In this document: positions 1-13,337 of the stretch, in pieces | How positions within the stretch are numbered: position 1 is the first letter of the stretch | Layout of the letters: every line of letters begins with the position of its first letter | Origin: Neocallimastix lanati (nom. inval.) | Lineage: Eukaryota > Neocallimastigomycota > Neocallimastigomycetes > Neocallimastigales > Neocallimastigaceae | Direction: 5' to 3' | Assembly (NCBI GenBank): GCA_016946835.1 | Contig: JACVTC010000078.1 | Coordinates: forward strand, 187,501-230,000 | Length of the DNA: 42,500 nucleotides | Position numbers and translations under genes: made by a program | The notes under the pieces: generated by a model | The model's input: the letters and a program-made list of their open reading frames with translations, nothing else | Databases searched by the model: none | Told to the model about the DNA's origin: nothing

Positions 1-129
1 AAGTTTTGAAAATAAATAATATAAAAAAATAAATTTATTATTATTAATATTAATAATAGCATATGTTGGATAACTTTAATATGTTAAATATTGTTTAGAA
101 AATACTAGATCAATCCAAGCAGATTCAAA

Positions 130-164
<35 letters not shown>

Positions 165-375
165 AACAAAAGAAGAAAATTATTATTTATGAATGAATTT
201 AAATCCATAACTTTAAAAAACTAAGGATTAATTAATAATAAATAATAATAAATAAATAAATAAATAATGAATATAATAAATATGTATTAGATAAAATCAT
301 GTAGAGATAACATTGTGTTAGAAAGCATCTAGATCAATCCCAAAAAAAAAAATCTCCAAAAAATGTTAAATATAT

Positions 376-406
<31 letters not shown>

Positions 407-2640
407 TCTATCTATTTATTTTTTAAAATTTTTTAAATTTTCCATAAAATTAAAAAAAGCAATACATAAATATATGATTGATATGATTGTGGGTACTTTA
501 TTATAATTTAAAAATATATATAAATCATATAATAATTATTTAATTAATATATTATTCATTATTGTTATTATCATCATTAGTATTAAAAATATATAATAAT
601 TTTTTAAATATTTAATTACAATTATTATCATTATTATCATTATAATCATTATAATTATTATTATTATATAGACCTATAAAAGTACTTCTATAAAAAGCAA
701 CTTTTTATATTATAATCTTAATAATCTATTGAGGATTGGAAGAGACAACAACAACAAAAATAAAAAAAAAAAAAAAAAAGCATAACGAAAAATATTTCAT
801 TATAATAAATTCATTGTTGATCAAGTTCACCACACTTCATAATAAGAGATGAAAAATCAACTTTTTTTTATTCATATATATATATAATAAATAATAAATA
901 GCACTTAATAAATAATATATTTTTAAAATATCATTTATAAATAATAAGTTTCAAAAAAATTAAATAAGGAAAAAAGGAAATTAAAAAAAAAAAGAAAAAA
1001 AGAAAAAAAAAAAATAAGCGTAAATTATTGCTTGTCTATAAATTTAAAACTATATTTTTTTAAAAGAATAATAATAATTAGCTAATAATAAAAAACTATT
1101 AATTAATGATATAAAAAAAAATAATTAATAAAAATATAATAAATTGTTATAAATAATAAATTATAATAAATAAATATGAATAATATAATATAAAAATAAA
1201 AAAAATTAATACAAATTTATTCTATTAATATAATTATTTTCCATAGATTAATAAGAAGAATTATCCATATTAATTAACATTATTATTATTTTATATCCCC
1301 AAATTTAATATACAGCTAATATATTTTCAGAATTTAATATATAGTTTTATATTTACAGAACAATCTATTAATTAATAAATAATTTATATAATATATATAT
1401 AAATACTCAATCCTTTTGCAAAATTAAAATTGATTTAAAAGAATTATATACAATTCCAATTTAATATATAAAAAATTAATATTTAATAAAAATAAGTAAT
1501 ATATAAATAATTAATAATTAATTAAAAGTAACAATTACAAATTAAAATAAATAATAACATTTAAACAATAATATTTAAGATTATTTATTATTTTTCGTTT
1601 CGTTTCTTTTTTTTTTTTTTTATTTTATTTTATTAATATTATTAACGATAAACATCTTTTTTTTTTTTTTTTTATTTTATTTTATTAATATTATTAACGA
1701 TAAACATATAAGTATAAAAAATATTTACAAAAATTACATTACAATATTTTAAATTAAATATTATTTTAATATTTAACTATATATATTTATAAATAAACAT
1801 TTTTAAAAAAAAATTTTTTTTTATATTCACTAATTTTTATGTATTTTTTATTATTAATGTCTTTTTTTTTTTTTTTTTTTAATTTATGAGCTTTATATAT
1901 TTAATTTATTCTTTTCGTTTAAAAGAACTTTTAAATATTTTTTTTACAAAAATAAACATTAATTATTTAATATTTATTTTATTACTTTATATTTTAAGAT
2001 TTTTTTGTATTTTTAATAAATTATTTTTTAAATTATTTTAAATTATAATTAATTTTCAATGTAAAGAACCTCTATTTTTTAAGATAGTTTCTAAAATAAT
2101 AGAGAAAAAAAATAAATATATTATAAATAAAAATTGGTATATTTTTAATTTTTATGATACTATTTAAATTCAATCTTCCTTTACTTTTCTTCAAATAAAT
2201 TTAATGTTCCGATTATTTCGAATTGTATTAATATTTTTCATTCTAAATAAAAATATTATTCAGATTCTCTATAAGTACTTAAACAACCAAAATTAACCGA
2301 AAATTTTTCATTAAATAAATTCATAGAAAATGGGTATTATATATACTGATATTAGTATTAATAATAATAAATATTAATATTGATATATATGGCTTTAATA
2401 GATATATATTTATATATCTATTTAATTTCTGTCACTACTTTTCTTTTTTTAAGAATTTTTATGAGAACAAACAATTATTTTTCTTCTTAAATTATAGTCT
2501 TAATTATTAATAAATGTATTAGACTATATATTAATTATTGAATTTTTTTCCTTTTATGGTAGCCTAATTTTTTTGTTTCTTTTTTTTTTTAATAAATTAT
2601 TATAACATTTATTAAAAAAAAATTTTTTTCCTTTTTTTTC
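1..2640. other. AT-rich intergenic DNA, no gene seen
   Basis: I find no supportable coding region on either strand. The stretch holds long poly(A) runs (for example about 130-161), a (TTTA)n tract around 372-408, and mixed ATT and ATA microsatellites. A short motif containing CTAGATCAATCC-like sequence occurs near 107-119 and again near 330-340, too short to call a repeat family. Confidence 0.7.
1606..1707. repeat. Tandem duplication, about 50 bp x2
   Basis: Two adjacent copies consist of a C-plus-poly(T) tract followed by a TATTTTATTTTATT block that ends in ATTAACGATAAACAT. The copies differ mainly in T-run length. This looks like a recent slippage or replication duplication with no coding content. 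Confidence 0.8.
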
Positions 2641-2716
2641 CTTTCTTTTCTTATAAAAAAAAAAAAAAAAAAAAAAGAAAAATAGAAAAAAGAGTGAAAA
2701 TGAAATTACTCAAATT

Positions 2717-3037
2717 TTAAATGGAATCCCCATCTGATTCTTCAGTATCAGATGAAACTTGAGTTACGTTTACTCTAAATCCATCGTCATCAATTGTAGA
2801 TTCCATATATGGATCAAATCCCCAATGTTTATTATTTACAAAAAATTTGTATTTTATAGTACAACCTTCTGGTACAAATACCTTTGAGTGATAATAATTC
2901 ATGCAGTCATCACCTTCACCTTCTTCCTTTTTCATATCTATGCATCCAGTCCATGTTCCAAATTTTCCTACTAACTTCACTGATTTAGCAGAAGCAGAGG
3001 AGTAAGTAATAGTGTGTTCTACAAGATTAAGTGGCAT
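2717..3037 (-). CDS. Small stand-alone glycogen-binding (AMPK-type CBM48-like) protein
   Basis: A 106-residue single-exon protein. Almost all of it is one E-set glycogen-binding domain like that of AMPK beta subunits and CBM48 proteins. Residues 17-30 give the first strands (KSVKLVGKFGTWTG), residues 56-73 carry the characteristic EGCTIKYKFFVNNKHW strand-turn, and residues 84-95 give the DDDGFRVNVTQV closing strand. The aromatic and lysine residues W29, K64 and W72 sit where the family binds alpha-glucan. The last 12 residues are an acidic, Ser-rich tail. There is no signal peptide, no membrane segment and no attached kinase, GBE or phosphatase domain, so I infer a cytosolic glycogen or starch-binding adaptor. 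The ATG at 3037 is preceded on its strand by an A-rich leader, and the domain begins about ten residues later, so no upstream exon is needed. The function is inferred from the fold only. Confidence 0.8.
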   Translation of the reverse strand: MPLNLVEHTITYSSASAKSVKLVGKFGTWTGCIDMKKEEGEGDDCMNYYHSKVFVPEGCTIKYKFFVNNKHWGFDPYMESTIDDDGFRVNVTQVSSDTEESDGDSI

Positions 3038-4924
3038 TTTTATTTATTTTTATTTTATTTTCTTTAATTATTTCTTTTTAAAAAAAAAACGTTTATTTCT
3101 ATTTAATTTTTTATACTTTAATATTATTATATTATTATTAAATTACTTCCAAACTAATTTTTATTTTTATTTGATTTATTAATTTACTAAATTACTATTG
3201 CTTTTTATAAAAATAAATATCTATTAATTATTCTTTTTATAAAATATAGCTTTAAGTTTATAAACAAGCAATATTTTATGTTTATTTCTTCTTTTCTTTA
3301 ATTTTCTTTTTTCCTTTATATACTTTTTTTAAAACTTATTATTTATTAATAATATTTTAAATATTTTAAATATATTATATTTATTAAATGAAATGAAAAT
3401 AATTAAAATATTGAACTTTTCTCTTCTATTTATACTTTTTTTTATATATATATAAATTATTATTAAAATTTTAACACTTTATTTTTATTATTTTACCAAG
3501 TTTTAAAATCATAAATAAACAATATATAATATATTAAAGTTATTTTTTATAATATATTCTTTTATACATATAAAAAACATACTATGGTTACAACTTAAAT
3601 ATTTAACTAAAAAGTATTATTTATATATTTAACTATATATTATAATATACAATAATAATATAATTATTTATATTAATTAATATAAAATCATTAATGATAT
3701 TATATAATTATTTATAAATAGTATATTTAAAGTATATTCTGGATACTTTATAATATATATAATAAATTATAATATATTTTCTATCAATTAAAAATCGTTC
3801 TTTTTTTTTTTAAAAAAAGTAGTTGAATATTTAAATATTATTATTTATTAAAATATATTATATTTTAAGGTTTGGTTTTTAAATAAACGTTTTATATTAA
3901 TTTTATATTGTTAGAATATATTATAAATATATTGCTATATATTATATTATACTAATATAATTTTACTTCAAGTAGATTATTATTTTTATTTAAATCTATC
4001 GATATTCATCATTAATATTCAAATAAAAAACTAAATTTAATAAAAGATAATAGATTAATAGAATCATTTAAACTTTTAATATATTTATTTTAATATATTA
4101 TCAATAGAAGTATTTATTTAAAATATATATCAAAATATAATGTTTTTTTTAATTGAAAATTTTTTAATATTAACTAATTATTGTAAAATTTTTTAAATTT
4201 AAACTTTATAATTATTAGTTATTTTTATTTAATAATTTTATTTAATATTTTTATTTTTATTCTTAATATTTTTTTTTTAATATTTTTATATTTATTTCAT
4301 TGTAATTTATATTTTAATTTAGTTATTATTATATTTCAAATTATATTGAACCATTATCATTATTTTCTATCTTTGGATAAATTATTGTTCAAATTTACCC
4401 TTCCCTATGCCTATGGCAATATTAAATTGGTCATGTTCGCTTTATGGTTTTTTTTTTTAAAAAAAAAATAATAACAGATAGTACGAATATAAAGAATAGA
4501 AATATAAATGTAATTAAAATAGATTAAATTAAAAAATAAAATAAAATAGTGAATATGAATAAAATGCAATTGTTGAAAAATAGCATAAAAATGTATGGAT
4601 GATTTAAGATAAAAAAATAAAACTTTATAAAGTATGATAAAAATTAATTTAATATAAAATTACAAAAAAATAAAAAAAAAGTTTATTTTTTTTATCATAA
4701 ATCATTTTATTATGACAATAAAGAAAAAAGTTTTTTATAATAATCATTTAATAATTTAAAAATAATAATTATTACTATTATTATCATTATTACTTTTGCT
4801 ATTATTATTAATTAGTTTAATTATTTTTGTTTATAATATTATTTTTATTTGATAATTAATTATCAATTATTAATTAATTAATTACATTATTAAACTATTA
4901 TCATCTACTTAACATTATGATCTA

Positions 4925-4959
<35 letters not shown>

Positions 4960-6083
4960 CTATAGAAATAATAAATTTATTTAAATATATTTGTTAATAA
5001 AGTTTGTAATATATTATACTTTATTGGATTTATATAATGTATGTATTTTTATTATTATTATTACAATATAAAACTTTAATAGATTAATACACTTTACACT
5101 ATACATAATTACATAATTCTTTGTCCAAAAACTTTGTTTAAAAATTTTATATTAATAAAAAACTATAAACGAACTTTATAAATATACTTATAAATGATAT
5201 ACGACAGGTCTTGGTAAAAGAGTTATTTTGTCTTTGTGTTATTAATATTAATGATAGTAAAGATAGTAATAATAATAAAATAATATTAAATAATGATATA
5301 AATATATATAAAGAATAAAATGAGAAATGAATATTTTTTTTATTAATATTTCATCAAGAACCAGATATATAAAAATTTTAGAACAAAAGATAATATGAAC
5401 ATTTACTATATACATTATTTTTGACTCTTTAAATTAAACTGATTAAAATAATATAAATATATTTAATTTCTAAAAAAAAATAAAAAAAAATAACATTATT
5501 TTAAAATTTTCAAAAATGTCTTTTTTTTTTTTTTTTTCTGTTCAATTAAGGTAAATATTATATCACACAATAAAGCACTCACTGTATTATAAATAGTGTT
5601 ATATTAAAAAAAAAAATTTTTTTTCATACTTAGCCTTATAATATTTAAATATCATAAAAACTACAAATAATAACACTTTAAACGAATGTTTTTAATATTT
5701 AATTTTTGCATAAATTATTATTTAAAAATTGTATTGGTTCTCTTTTTTTTAAAAAAAATATATATATATATATATGTTAAAATATCTATATATATATATA
5801 TACATAATATTTATATATTAATTTTATATATTATAATTGGTTTATAATTTTTTTTCTAGATATTATTCACGACTGTAATGAACACCATAATATAAATTTT
5901 ATAAAAATACATGTTAAATAATATATAACTACAACCAATTTTAATAGCATAAATCTATAAAAATTAAATTAACTAAAATAATGAATTTTTTAAATTTTAT
6001 ATCAAAATCAATTAAAAAAATTACTTAGAATAAATAATAAAATAATTTAAATTAATAATAAAAATTTAAATAATATAATTTGT

Positions 6084-6185
6084 TAACTATTTAAATTTTA
6101 CTATTAAATTTTTAAAAAGTATTAGGAAGTATATATAAACAAAAAAAAAATTTTTAAATATTTAATAGTAAATTTTAAATAGTTA
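6084..6185. repeat. Foldback (inverted-repeat) element
   Basis: The left arm (about 6084-6118) begins TAACTATTTAAATTTTACTA. The right arm (about 6147-6185) is its near-perfect reverse complement, ending AAATTTTAAATAGTTA. The arms are about 35-38 bp around a spacer of about 28 bp. The size and shape fit a tiny MITE-like or foldback element, or a strong RNA hairpin. I see no clear target duplication. Confidence 0.6.
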
Positions 6186-6770
6186 CAAAGTAAAAATGAA
6201 TAAAATATATAAAATTGAACTAATTATTTAATGGCAATTATCATATCAAAAAAGGTTTTTTGGATAACTTTTTTTTATTTTGTTGTTAACTCCATATCTC
6301 CATACCATAAAAATTAATAATGAAATTTAAAATAAATTTATTTTTAATTATTCTCAAATTATCAATTAATAGCGATGATACTCTACAATAAATTAATTAT
6401 ACTTTTATATATGCAATATATTTTATTATATATTACTCGATATTATATTATTATAGAAATGATTAATTAGATTGTAATGATAACTATTCCTATAAAAAAA
6501 TAATAATATAAAAATAAAAAAAAGTATATATATTATAGGATACATATAAATTATTTTTGTGCAATTAGATATTATATATATTCATAATATATTTTAACTA
6601 TTTAATATTGAACATAATAATATAATTAAATATATTTATTATATATAATAAAATTTTGTAATATATATAACATTATATTCCTATTTATAGCATTTTTAAT
6701 TTATATATTATTTTAATAAATTACCTATTATATAATCAATTCTATTTTAAAAATTTATTAAATTTTATCA

Positions 6771-6826
6771 ATTAATGATTATAAAAATATTAATATGAAT
6801 TAATGATTATAAAAATATTAATATGA
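6771..6826. repeat. 28-bp tandem duplication x2
   Basis: Two identical adjacent units, each starting ATTAATGATTATAAAAATAT and ending TAATATGA, at 6771-6798 and 6799-6826. Identity between the copies suggests a recent duplication. Confidence 0.85.
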
Positions 6827-7961
6827 AAGTTAAGTTATATAATAATAAGAAATTTCTTCATATATAGTAATATTAATCTTAACATATTGCTCTATATATG
6901 TAGTATATATTATTATAGCATAATATTATGTAATATATTAAATGATATATTATCTTTTTATAATTTATTTGTAATTTATTTGTAATTATTAATAATTGAT
7001 AACTAATATTTATTATTAATTTATTTATTTACTTATATATTTGTTTATTAATTGAATAATATTTAGGTTTTTATAGTTTTATTACTAATGAAACAACAAT
7101 TACATGTTAAAAAATATAAAATCAATTGTTATAAACATAAAAAGAGAAAAAAAGATGGATTAGAATTAAAATGATAAGATATTAAGAAAAGAATTATATA
7201 GTAAGCTTATTAAATAACGCAGTAATTTTAAATTTTTATTTTTTTTTTTACTGTATATTTGGCAAAGGTAACTTTTTTATTTTTTTTAAAAAAAAAAATA
7301 TTATTAAATACTGAATGTAGTAAAATTAATATATGGATATAGGGATTATTTTTTATTAAAGGAAAAAAAAATTTATTAAAAAAAAAAATATAAAAAGTAT
7401 TTAATAAATTTATTTTATAAATAGTAAATACAATTAAATAAAATATAATTTAATAATATAATTTTAAATAGTATATTAAACATCATTAATACTAAAATAG
7501 ACATATTTAAACTGTAAATGTTTATGTATTTATGAAGATGACCATTTTCACTTTAAAATTTTTAAAAGTTTTTTTTATTTTCCTTAAAATTATAATTATG
7601 ATGATAATAATAATAATTATTATTATTGTTATTATTGTTATTATTAATTATTAAACATTTATATAATTAAATATAATTGTTTCTATTTTCAAAAAAAAAA
7701 CTATAAAATAACAATAATATGTTATTTAAATATTTTTATAGTTTTTTAATAAAAAAAAAATATTAAACCTTATAATATATAAATTTATAATTATTTAAGA
7801 AATGAAAGCTTTAAAAATCATTATAAAAATATTAATACATATTACATAAAAATATATGAATTATAAATTATATTTTATTATTTTTATAGTATTTAATTTT
7901 TATAGTAACTGGAAAATAACATTAAATACTAAATATCATAATAGTTATCGTAATAATAATA

Positions 7962-8197
7962 TTGATAATAATTAAATAATGTCTATTAGAAATAATACTT
8001 GATAATAATTAAATAATGTCTATTAGAAATAATACTTGATAATAATTAAATAATGTCTATTAGAAATAATACTTGATAATAATTAAATAATATTCTATTA
8101 GAAATAATACTTGATAATAATTAAATAATGTCTATTAGAAATAATACTTGATAATTAAATAATGTCTATTAGAAATAATACTTGATAATAATTAAAT
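7962..8197. repeat. 37-bp minisatellite, about 6.4 copies
   Basis: The unit starts TTGATAATAATTAAATAATG and ends TCTATTAGAAATAATAC. It repeats head to tail from 7962. One copy (about 8073-8110) has a TCTA to TTCTA-type change, and one (about 8147) has lost three bases. The last copy fades at about 8197. Near-identity of the copies implies recent expansion. Confidence 0.9.
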
Positions 8198-9650
8198 ATT
8201 GTATTTAACAATATTATTGTCCATTTTAATAAAATAAAATACTCTTTAATCTATTTATGGTCATGTAATAATAAAGTTTTTTATTTTATTCTTTCTATAT
8301 TTAGATAATATTTCTTTTTAACTTATACCACTTAATCTATCCATTTTTATTATTAAATTCATTATAGTTGTTACGACCAAACAATTAATTTAATAAAAAA
8401 AAAAAAAGTTAATTAGGATTATTATAATATTAATATTTCTATTAATTCATTTTAATTTATTTATTTATTTATTTATTTATTATTTGTTATTATTTATTTA
8501 TTTATTTATTTATTCAAAGTTTATTTTCTTATTATTAACCAATATAATTATTTATTAAATTTTTATTATTATTAATATTATGCAATTAATTAATATAATT
8601 AAGTAAATGAATATTAATAAACTTTTTCATTCTAATAAAATATATTTATATTTATTTATAAATTTATTTAATACTAATATTCATTAATATCAAAAAAGAA
8701 TTTTATTGTATTTATTAAAGTAATTAATAATAATAATAATAATAATAATAAAAGTAATAATAATAATAATAGTTAATTAATTAATTATCATTAGTATTAT
8801 TACTAATTAATACTATTTTGATTATTTTTATTATTAAAAAATTTTATTATTATTTTTATAATTAATTTAATAATGGCAATTTTAATAATTAAATATTAAT
8901 ATACCTATAAATAGTCTAATTATAAAATAATTAATATTATTATATGATAATATATATTATAATGTATTTTATTATATTATTATTTATAAATATTTTTTTT
9001 TAATTTTTTTTCTGGATAAACTTGTTTAATATAAAAAAAATTTTTTTTTTTTATAAAATTATTAAATTTTTCTGTTTTTGTTTTGAATTGTTTATCTTTT
9101 TATTGGTACATATTATTTATTTATTTTTTTAATTTAATTTTTTTTTTTTTAAATTTTTTTTACACATGTCAAATCTTTATTATATGTCAATACTTTTATG
9201 AATAGAAACAAATTAAATAAATTGAAATTTATTAAAATTTATTATTTTATAAATAATTTATTCAACAAAAGCAATAAGCATTTTTATTTTCATTATTTAA
9301 ATGATATTTTATATAATTTTTTTTATTATAACAATTTAATATGTTGGATAAATGTATATATTAATAGAATAATGACATTAAAATGTTATTATTAGAAAAG
9401 ATTATATTTATATTTATATGCTTTTTTTTCAACCTCCTTAAAAATAGTAACTTGTTTTTTTTTTATACATATACAGAAATTTAAAGATTACTATACTAAT
9501 TTTTTTTTGTTGTTTAAATTTATATGTAATTAAACTAATAAATTTTAAAGTAAATAAATAAAAAAATGATCATGTCAATTTCATTAAATAATATTTAACA
9601 ATAATAAAAGTCATCACAATTAAATATTTTTCTATTTATAAATATATATA
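8198..9650. other. AT-rich intergenic DNA, no gene seen
   Basis: This contains (TTTA)n at 8456-8513, (AAT)n at 8728-8770 and several T-runs. The only open frames are low-complexity Asn/Phe/Ile/Tyr translations of AT-rich DNA with no domain signal, so I call nothing. Confidence 0.6.
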
Positions 9651-9657
9651 TTATTTA

Positions 9658-9699
9658 TTTCTAAAATAAAAGGTATTGAAATACCTTTTATTTTAGAAA
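9658..9699. repeat. Perfect 19-bp hairpin with 4-base loop
   Basis: The sequence CTAAAATAAAAGGTAT (9661-9676) is followed by TGAA and then by its exact reverse complement (9681-9696). Three further T:A pairs flank the stem on each side. Such a long perfect stem with a tetraloop could be a hairpin RNA, a processing signal or a recombination site. Nothing nearby identifies a gene that it serves. Confidence 0.75.
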
Positions 9700-9834
9700 A
9701 TAATAAAATTATTCTTTAATGGATAATAAAAATATATTAAATACAAAATTAAAAAATTCTGTTTTATTTTTTAATTTATTCTATTTTATTTATTTATTTA
9801 TTATTCAATATTATATAAATTCTGTATTTAATTT

Positions 9835-10105
9835 ATTTATTATTTATTATTTATTATTTAATTATTTAATTATTTATTATTTATTTATTTATTATTTATT
9901 ATTCATTATTTATTATTAATTATTAATTATTTATTATTTATTATTTATTATTTATTATTAATTATTTATTATTTATTATTTATTATTTATTATTTATATA
10001 TATTATTTATTTATTATTTATTTATTATTTATTATTTATTTATTATTTATTATTTATTTATTATTTATTATTTATTTATTATTTATTATTTATTATTTAT
10101 TTATT
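9835..10105. repeat. TTTATTA/TTTA minisatellite
   Basis: An almost pure tract of TTATTATTTA and TTTATTTATTA units runs for roughly 270 bp. It generates a spurious open frame of Ile/Tyr/Leu/Phe residues and has no coding signal. Confidence 0.85.
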
Positions 10106-10109
10106 AATA

Positions 10110-10382
10110 AAATCAATCAAACTTTAATTTTAAATTTGTTGCTTTTTTTTTTTATACACTAAAGACAAATAGTTAGGTCTATAATTAAATTATTCAATTT
10201 TCCCCATAAAATTAATTTATTTTTTTTTTTTTAAATTTGTTATATAAAAAAAAAATAATTATAATGAAATATTTTAATTCGTCCAAAAAAAAAAAATTTT
10301 TTTGTTTAAAAAAAAAAAGAGAAAAAAAGGAAAAAAAGAAAAAGAAGAAAAATAAATTTATAATAAGCTGGAAATTACTGCT

Positions 10383-10424
<42 letters not shown>

Positions 10425-11149
10425 GACGAATTAAAAGTTTTTTTAGTTTAAAAAATATAAAAAATTTATTCATTTAGTTCATATATTATTTTTAATTAAT
10501 AATATAGAATTCCATATAATATTAGATATAATAAAAATATAAAAATGTTTTAACACCCTATAAAAAATATTAAAATTTATTATTAATCAATTAAAATATT
10601 TTATATACGATGCTAAGGTTAATATTAAATAATTGATTTTATATATTATATTATATTTTAATATATATATATTTAATAATGTCAAAAAAATAAAAAAATT
10701 AAAATAAAAATAAAAATATAAATAATTCATCCATAAAATTTTATTGGATAGAAATCTTTTAATTTTTGTTTGAATTATCCAAATAAATAAACCAAAATTT
10801 TGTAAACTTTTTTATAAGGATTAGATTATTAAAAAAATGATGAAACCACAAATTTTTAATTTATTTATGATATTTAACAATAACATATATGTTTTCATAT
10901 ACGCTTTATTAAATTTTCTAATAAGAAACATTTATAATAATAAAAATTATTTAATTGAAAAAACTAAAACTAAAAATAAAAATAAAAATATACTTAAATT
11001 ATTTAACCATAGTACTTTTTCTTATTTACTTTTTAATGAAATATAAGCAATTAAAAAATGAAGTTAAAACAGAAAAAATAATAAAAATGATGGAGAATTG
11101 TACAGGATATTTACATTTCAGTGGGGTGGGTTCATATTAAAAATTTTTA
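10110..11149. other. AT-rich intergenic DNA, homopolymer-rich
   Basis: This contains an A-rich block at 10240-10350 and a poly(T) run of about 40 at 10384-10423. The matched ends AATTCGTCCAAAAAA (about 10277) and TTTTGGACGAATT (about 10420) form an imperfect inverted repeat enclosing the block. Short open frames here are low-complexity. Near 11085-11135 a less AT-biased patch may be the decayed start of the following ankyrin gene. Confidence 0.5.
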
Positions 11150-11800
11150 ATGATAATAATGATATTAATGAAATAAAGCGTTTAAAAAATGATGATAATA
11201 TAGAGAAAGACATTGTTTTTAATATGTTTAATATGTATTTCCTTACTCCACCACGATTGGGATTGTATCATGGTTAATGGTTCAAATATTTAGTGGAACA
11301 TGGTACAGATACCAATAAAAATAAATAAATCATAGGGAAACACCATTATACTTTGCTTATGGAAGTGGAAATGAAAACTCAATAAAATATTCAGTAGAAC
11401 ATGAAGCAAAATGTAAATAAAGGAAATTATTATGAGAAAACATCATTACACTCTGCTTTGAGAAGTGGAAACAAAAAATTTAATGAAATGTTCAATGGAA
11501 CATGAACATAGAGCAGATATCAATAAAGAAGCTAAATATGGTAAGACCATACTATATTATTCGATGCTGGTAAAAGTGGAAATGAAAATTTAGTGAAATA
11601 TTTAGATGAACTTGAAGTAGATATTAATAAAGAAGATAAATATAAGAAAAACATCATTATCTGAGGCATATAGAAGTGGAAATGAAAATTTTGTAAAATA
11701 ATTAGTTGGACATGGAGCACATATCAATGAATAAAATAAATATTGAAATACCATTATTTGAGGCATGTAGCAAAAGACATGAAAATATAGTGAAATATTT

Positions 11801-11838
<38 letters not shown>

Positions 11839-12420
11839 TTCCTATATAGATAAAACAAAATTTTAAAGGTAATATATACCATTATTTGAGGCATACTTTA
11901 GAGAAGATGAAAGTATAATAAAGCTTTTAGTGGAACTTCTAACCAATATCAAAAAAAAAGACAACAAAAGTAATAAAACACCAACTACTTTATGTCTATT
12001 ACAAAAAAAAAAAAAAAAAAAAATAATCACTTAATAAAATATTAAATGAGATTTGGAGCCGATATAAATATAAGAAAAATAAGTATGGAAAAATTCCGTT
12101 AATAAATGTATATGAAAATAAAATTTACTATGAAAATTACTATGAAAATTTAATGAAATATTTAATGAAACATAGAGGAGATGTCAATAAAGAAGATGAG
12201 TCTGCTAAAACACTATTATTTTATTCATGTGAAAGGGGAGTGAAGCATTTTATAAAATATTTGGTGGAACATAGAGAAGGAGATATCAATAAAGAAAATA
12301 TAAGAATGGGAAAACATCATTATTTTGGGCATGTAAAGGTGGGAAAGAAGATTCAGTGAAATATTTAGTAGAAAATGGAATGAATGCAAATAAAAAAAAA
12401 AAAAGAATAAAGTAAAATGA
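11150..12420 (+). pseudogene. Decayed ankyrin-repeat gene
   Basis: Ankyrin-like units recur in shifting frames. Examples are KYLVEHGTDTNKNK at about 11285-11326, VEHEAKCK-like sequence near 11395, and KYLMKHRGDVNKEDES with the following KYLVEHREGDINKEN at about 12153-12300. Units are spaced about 100 bp apart, the length of one 33-residue ankyrin repeat, and keep the helix-turn pattern ending in an 'EHG.DINKE' loop. In-frame stops, single-base shifts and poly(A) insertions (11804-11836, 12003-12022, 12521-12555) interrupt every repeat, so no intact protein can be read. Ankyrin-repeat proteins usually mediate protein-protein contacts; this copy is very probably dead. It lies directly upstream of decayed retrotransposon sequence on the same strand. 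Its original start and end are uncertain. Confidence 0.75.
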
Positions 12421-12517
12421 ATGGTAGATATACGATACGATTAGATCTTTCCTATTTGATTGAAAAAAAAAATATTGTGAAATGTTTAAAATAAGAAATT
12501 CATAAAAATAAATAGAA

Positions 12518-12558
<41 letters not shown>

Positions 12559-13295
12559 GTCATTATCAAGTCTTATTCATAGTCACCTTAATAATTCTAA
12601 TAATAAAAGAAAATTTTTCTACTTTCATGATCTTTTTTTTTTTTTTTTTTTTTTTTTTTTCCTCACTCCTCAAGAACGTATCAACTTCTCTGGGGTTGGG
12701 GTTCAGTGAGGGAAGAACATTTTAATTCTTATGGTATTGAATTTCGGACAATGCGTTTTTTCTCATAGAATTATTAGAACCAGAACTATTTTTGATCTTA
12801 GAAATAAAGAAGAATGTAGTAGTTTATTTGTCACCATTCATGAATTTTGTTAAAGAAGAAAATTTAAAGATCCATTTTATCTTTACCTTTCTTACTTTTT
12901 TTTAACCCCCCAAAAGAAAAAAAAAAAAAAAAAAAAGTTTATGATTCAGTTCCTATCTATAATATACTTTTAAAACTTAGAGTAATATTGGTATTCGTGG
13001 TAAGTGTCATCAGTTCATTCCTATTCTCTATGCCTTACTTTGACTTTGAAAGCTGGTATAAATTTTAATGATAAACTTTTAAAAGAATTTCCTATACGTT
13101 GCGGTGTTCCTCAAAGGGTATCACCTATTTTAAATATAAGTTTAAATTTAAATTTAGTTTTAAAAAAAAAATTTTTTTTATTCAAACGTCCATCACTAAC
13201 AATATTCAAGAATTTCTCTTTAATTTTTTTTTTTTTTTTTTTTTGGATTGAACGAATTTAAAAGTGGAGATTCAAAATTTGATTTGAAATCTAAT

Positions 13296-13337
<42 letters not shown>

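Larger units (their letters stand above)
3038..7960. other. Gene desert, AT-rich
   Basis: No coding region is supportable here. The contents are poly(A) and poly(T) tracts (A-run about 4928-4957), an (AT)n tract at 5760-5812, and repeated T-run/A-run junctions (3801-3818, 4448-4467, 5743-5758, 7281-7298). A foldback sequence and a 28-bp duplication are listed separately. A slightly less AT-biased patch at about 4390-4445 has no open frame of note. Confidence 0.6.

Noticed and set aside
9198-9919. Several 65-66 codon open frames
   Set aside because: Low-complexity Asn/Phe/Ile/Tyr translations of AT repeats.
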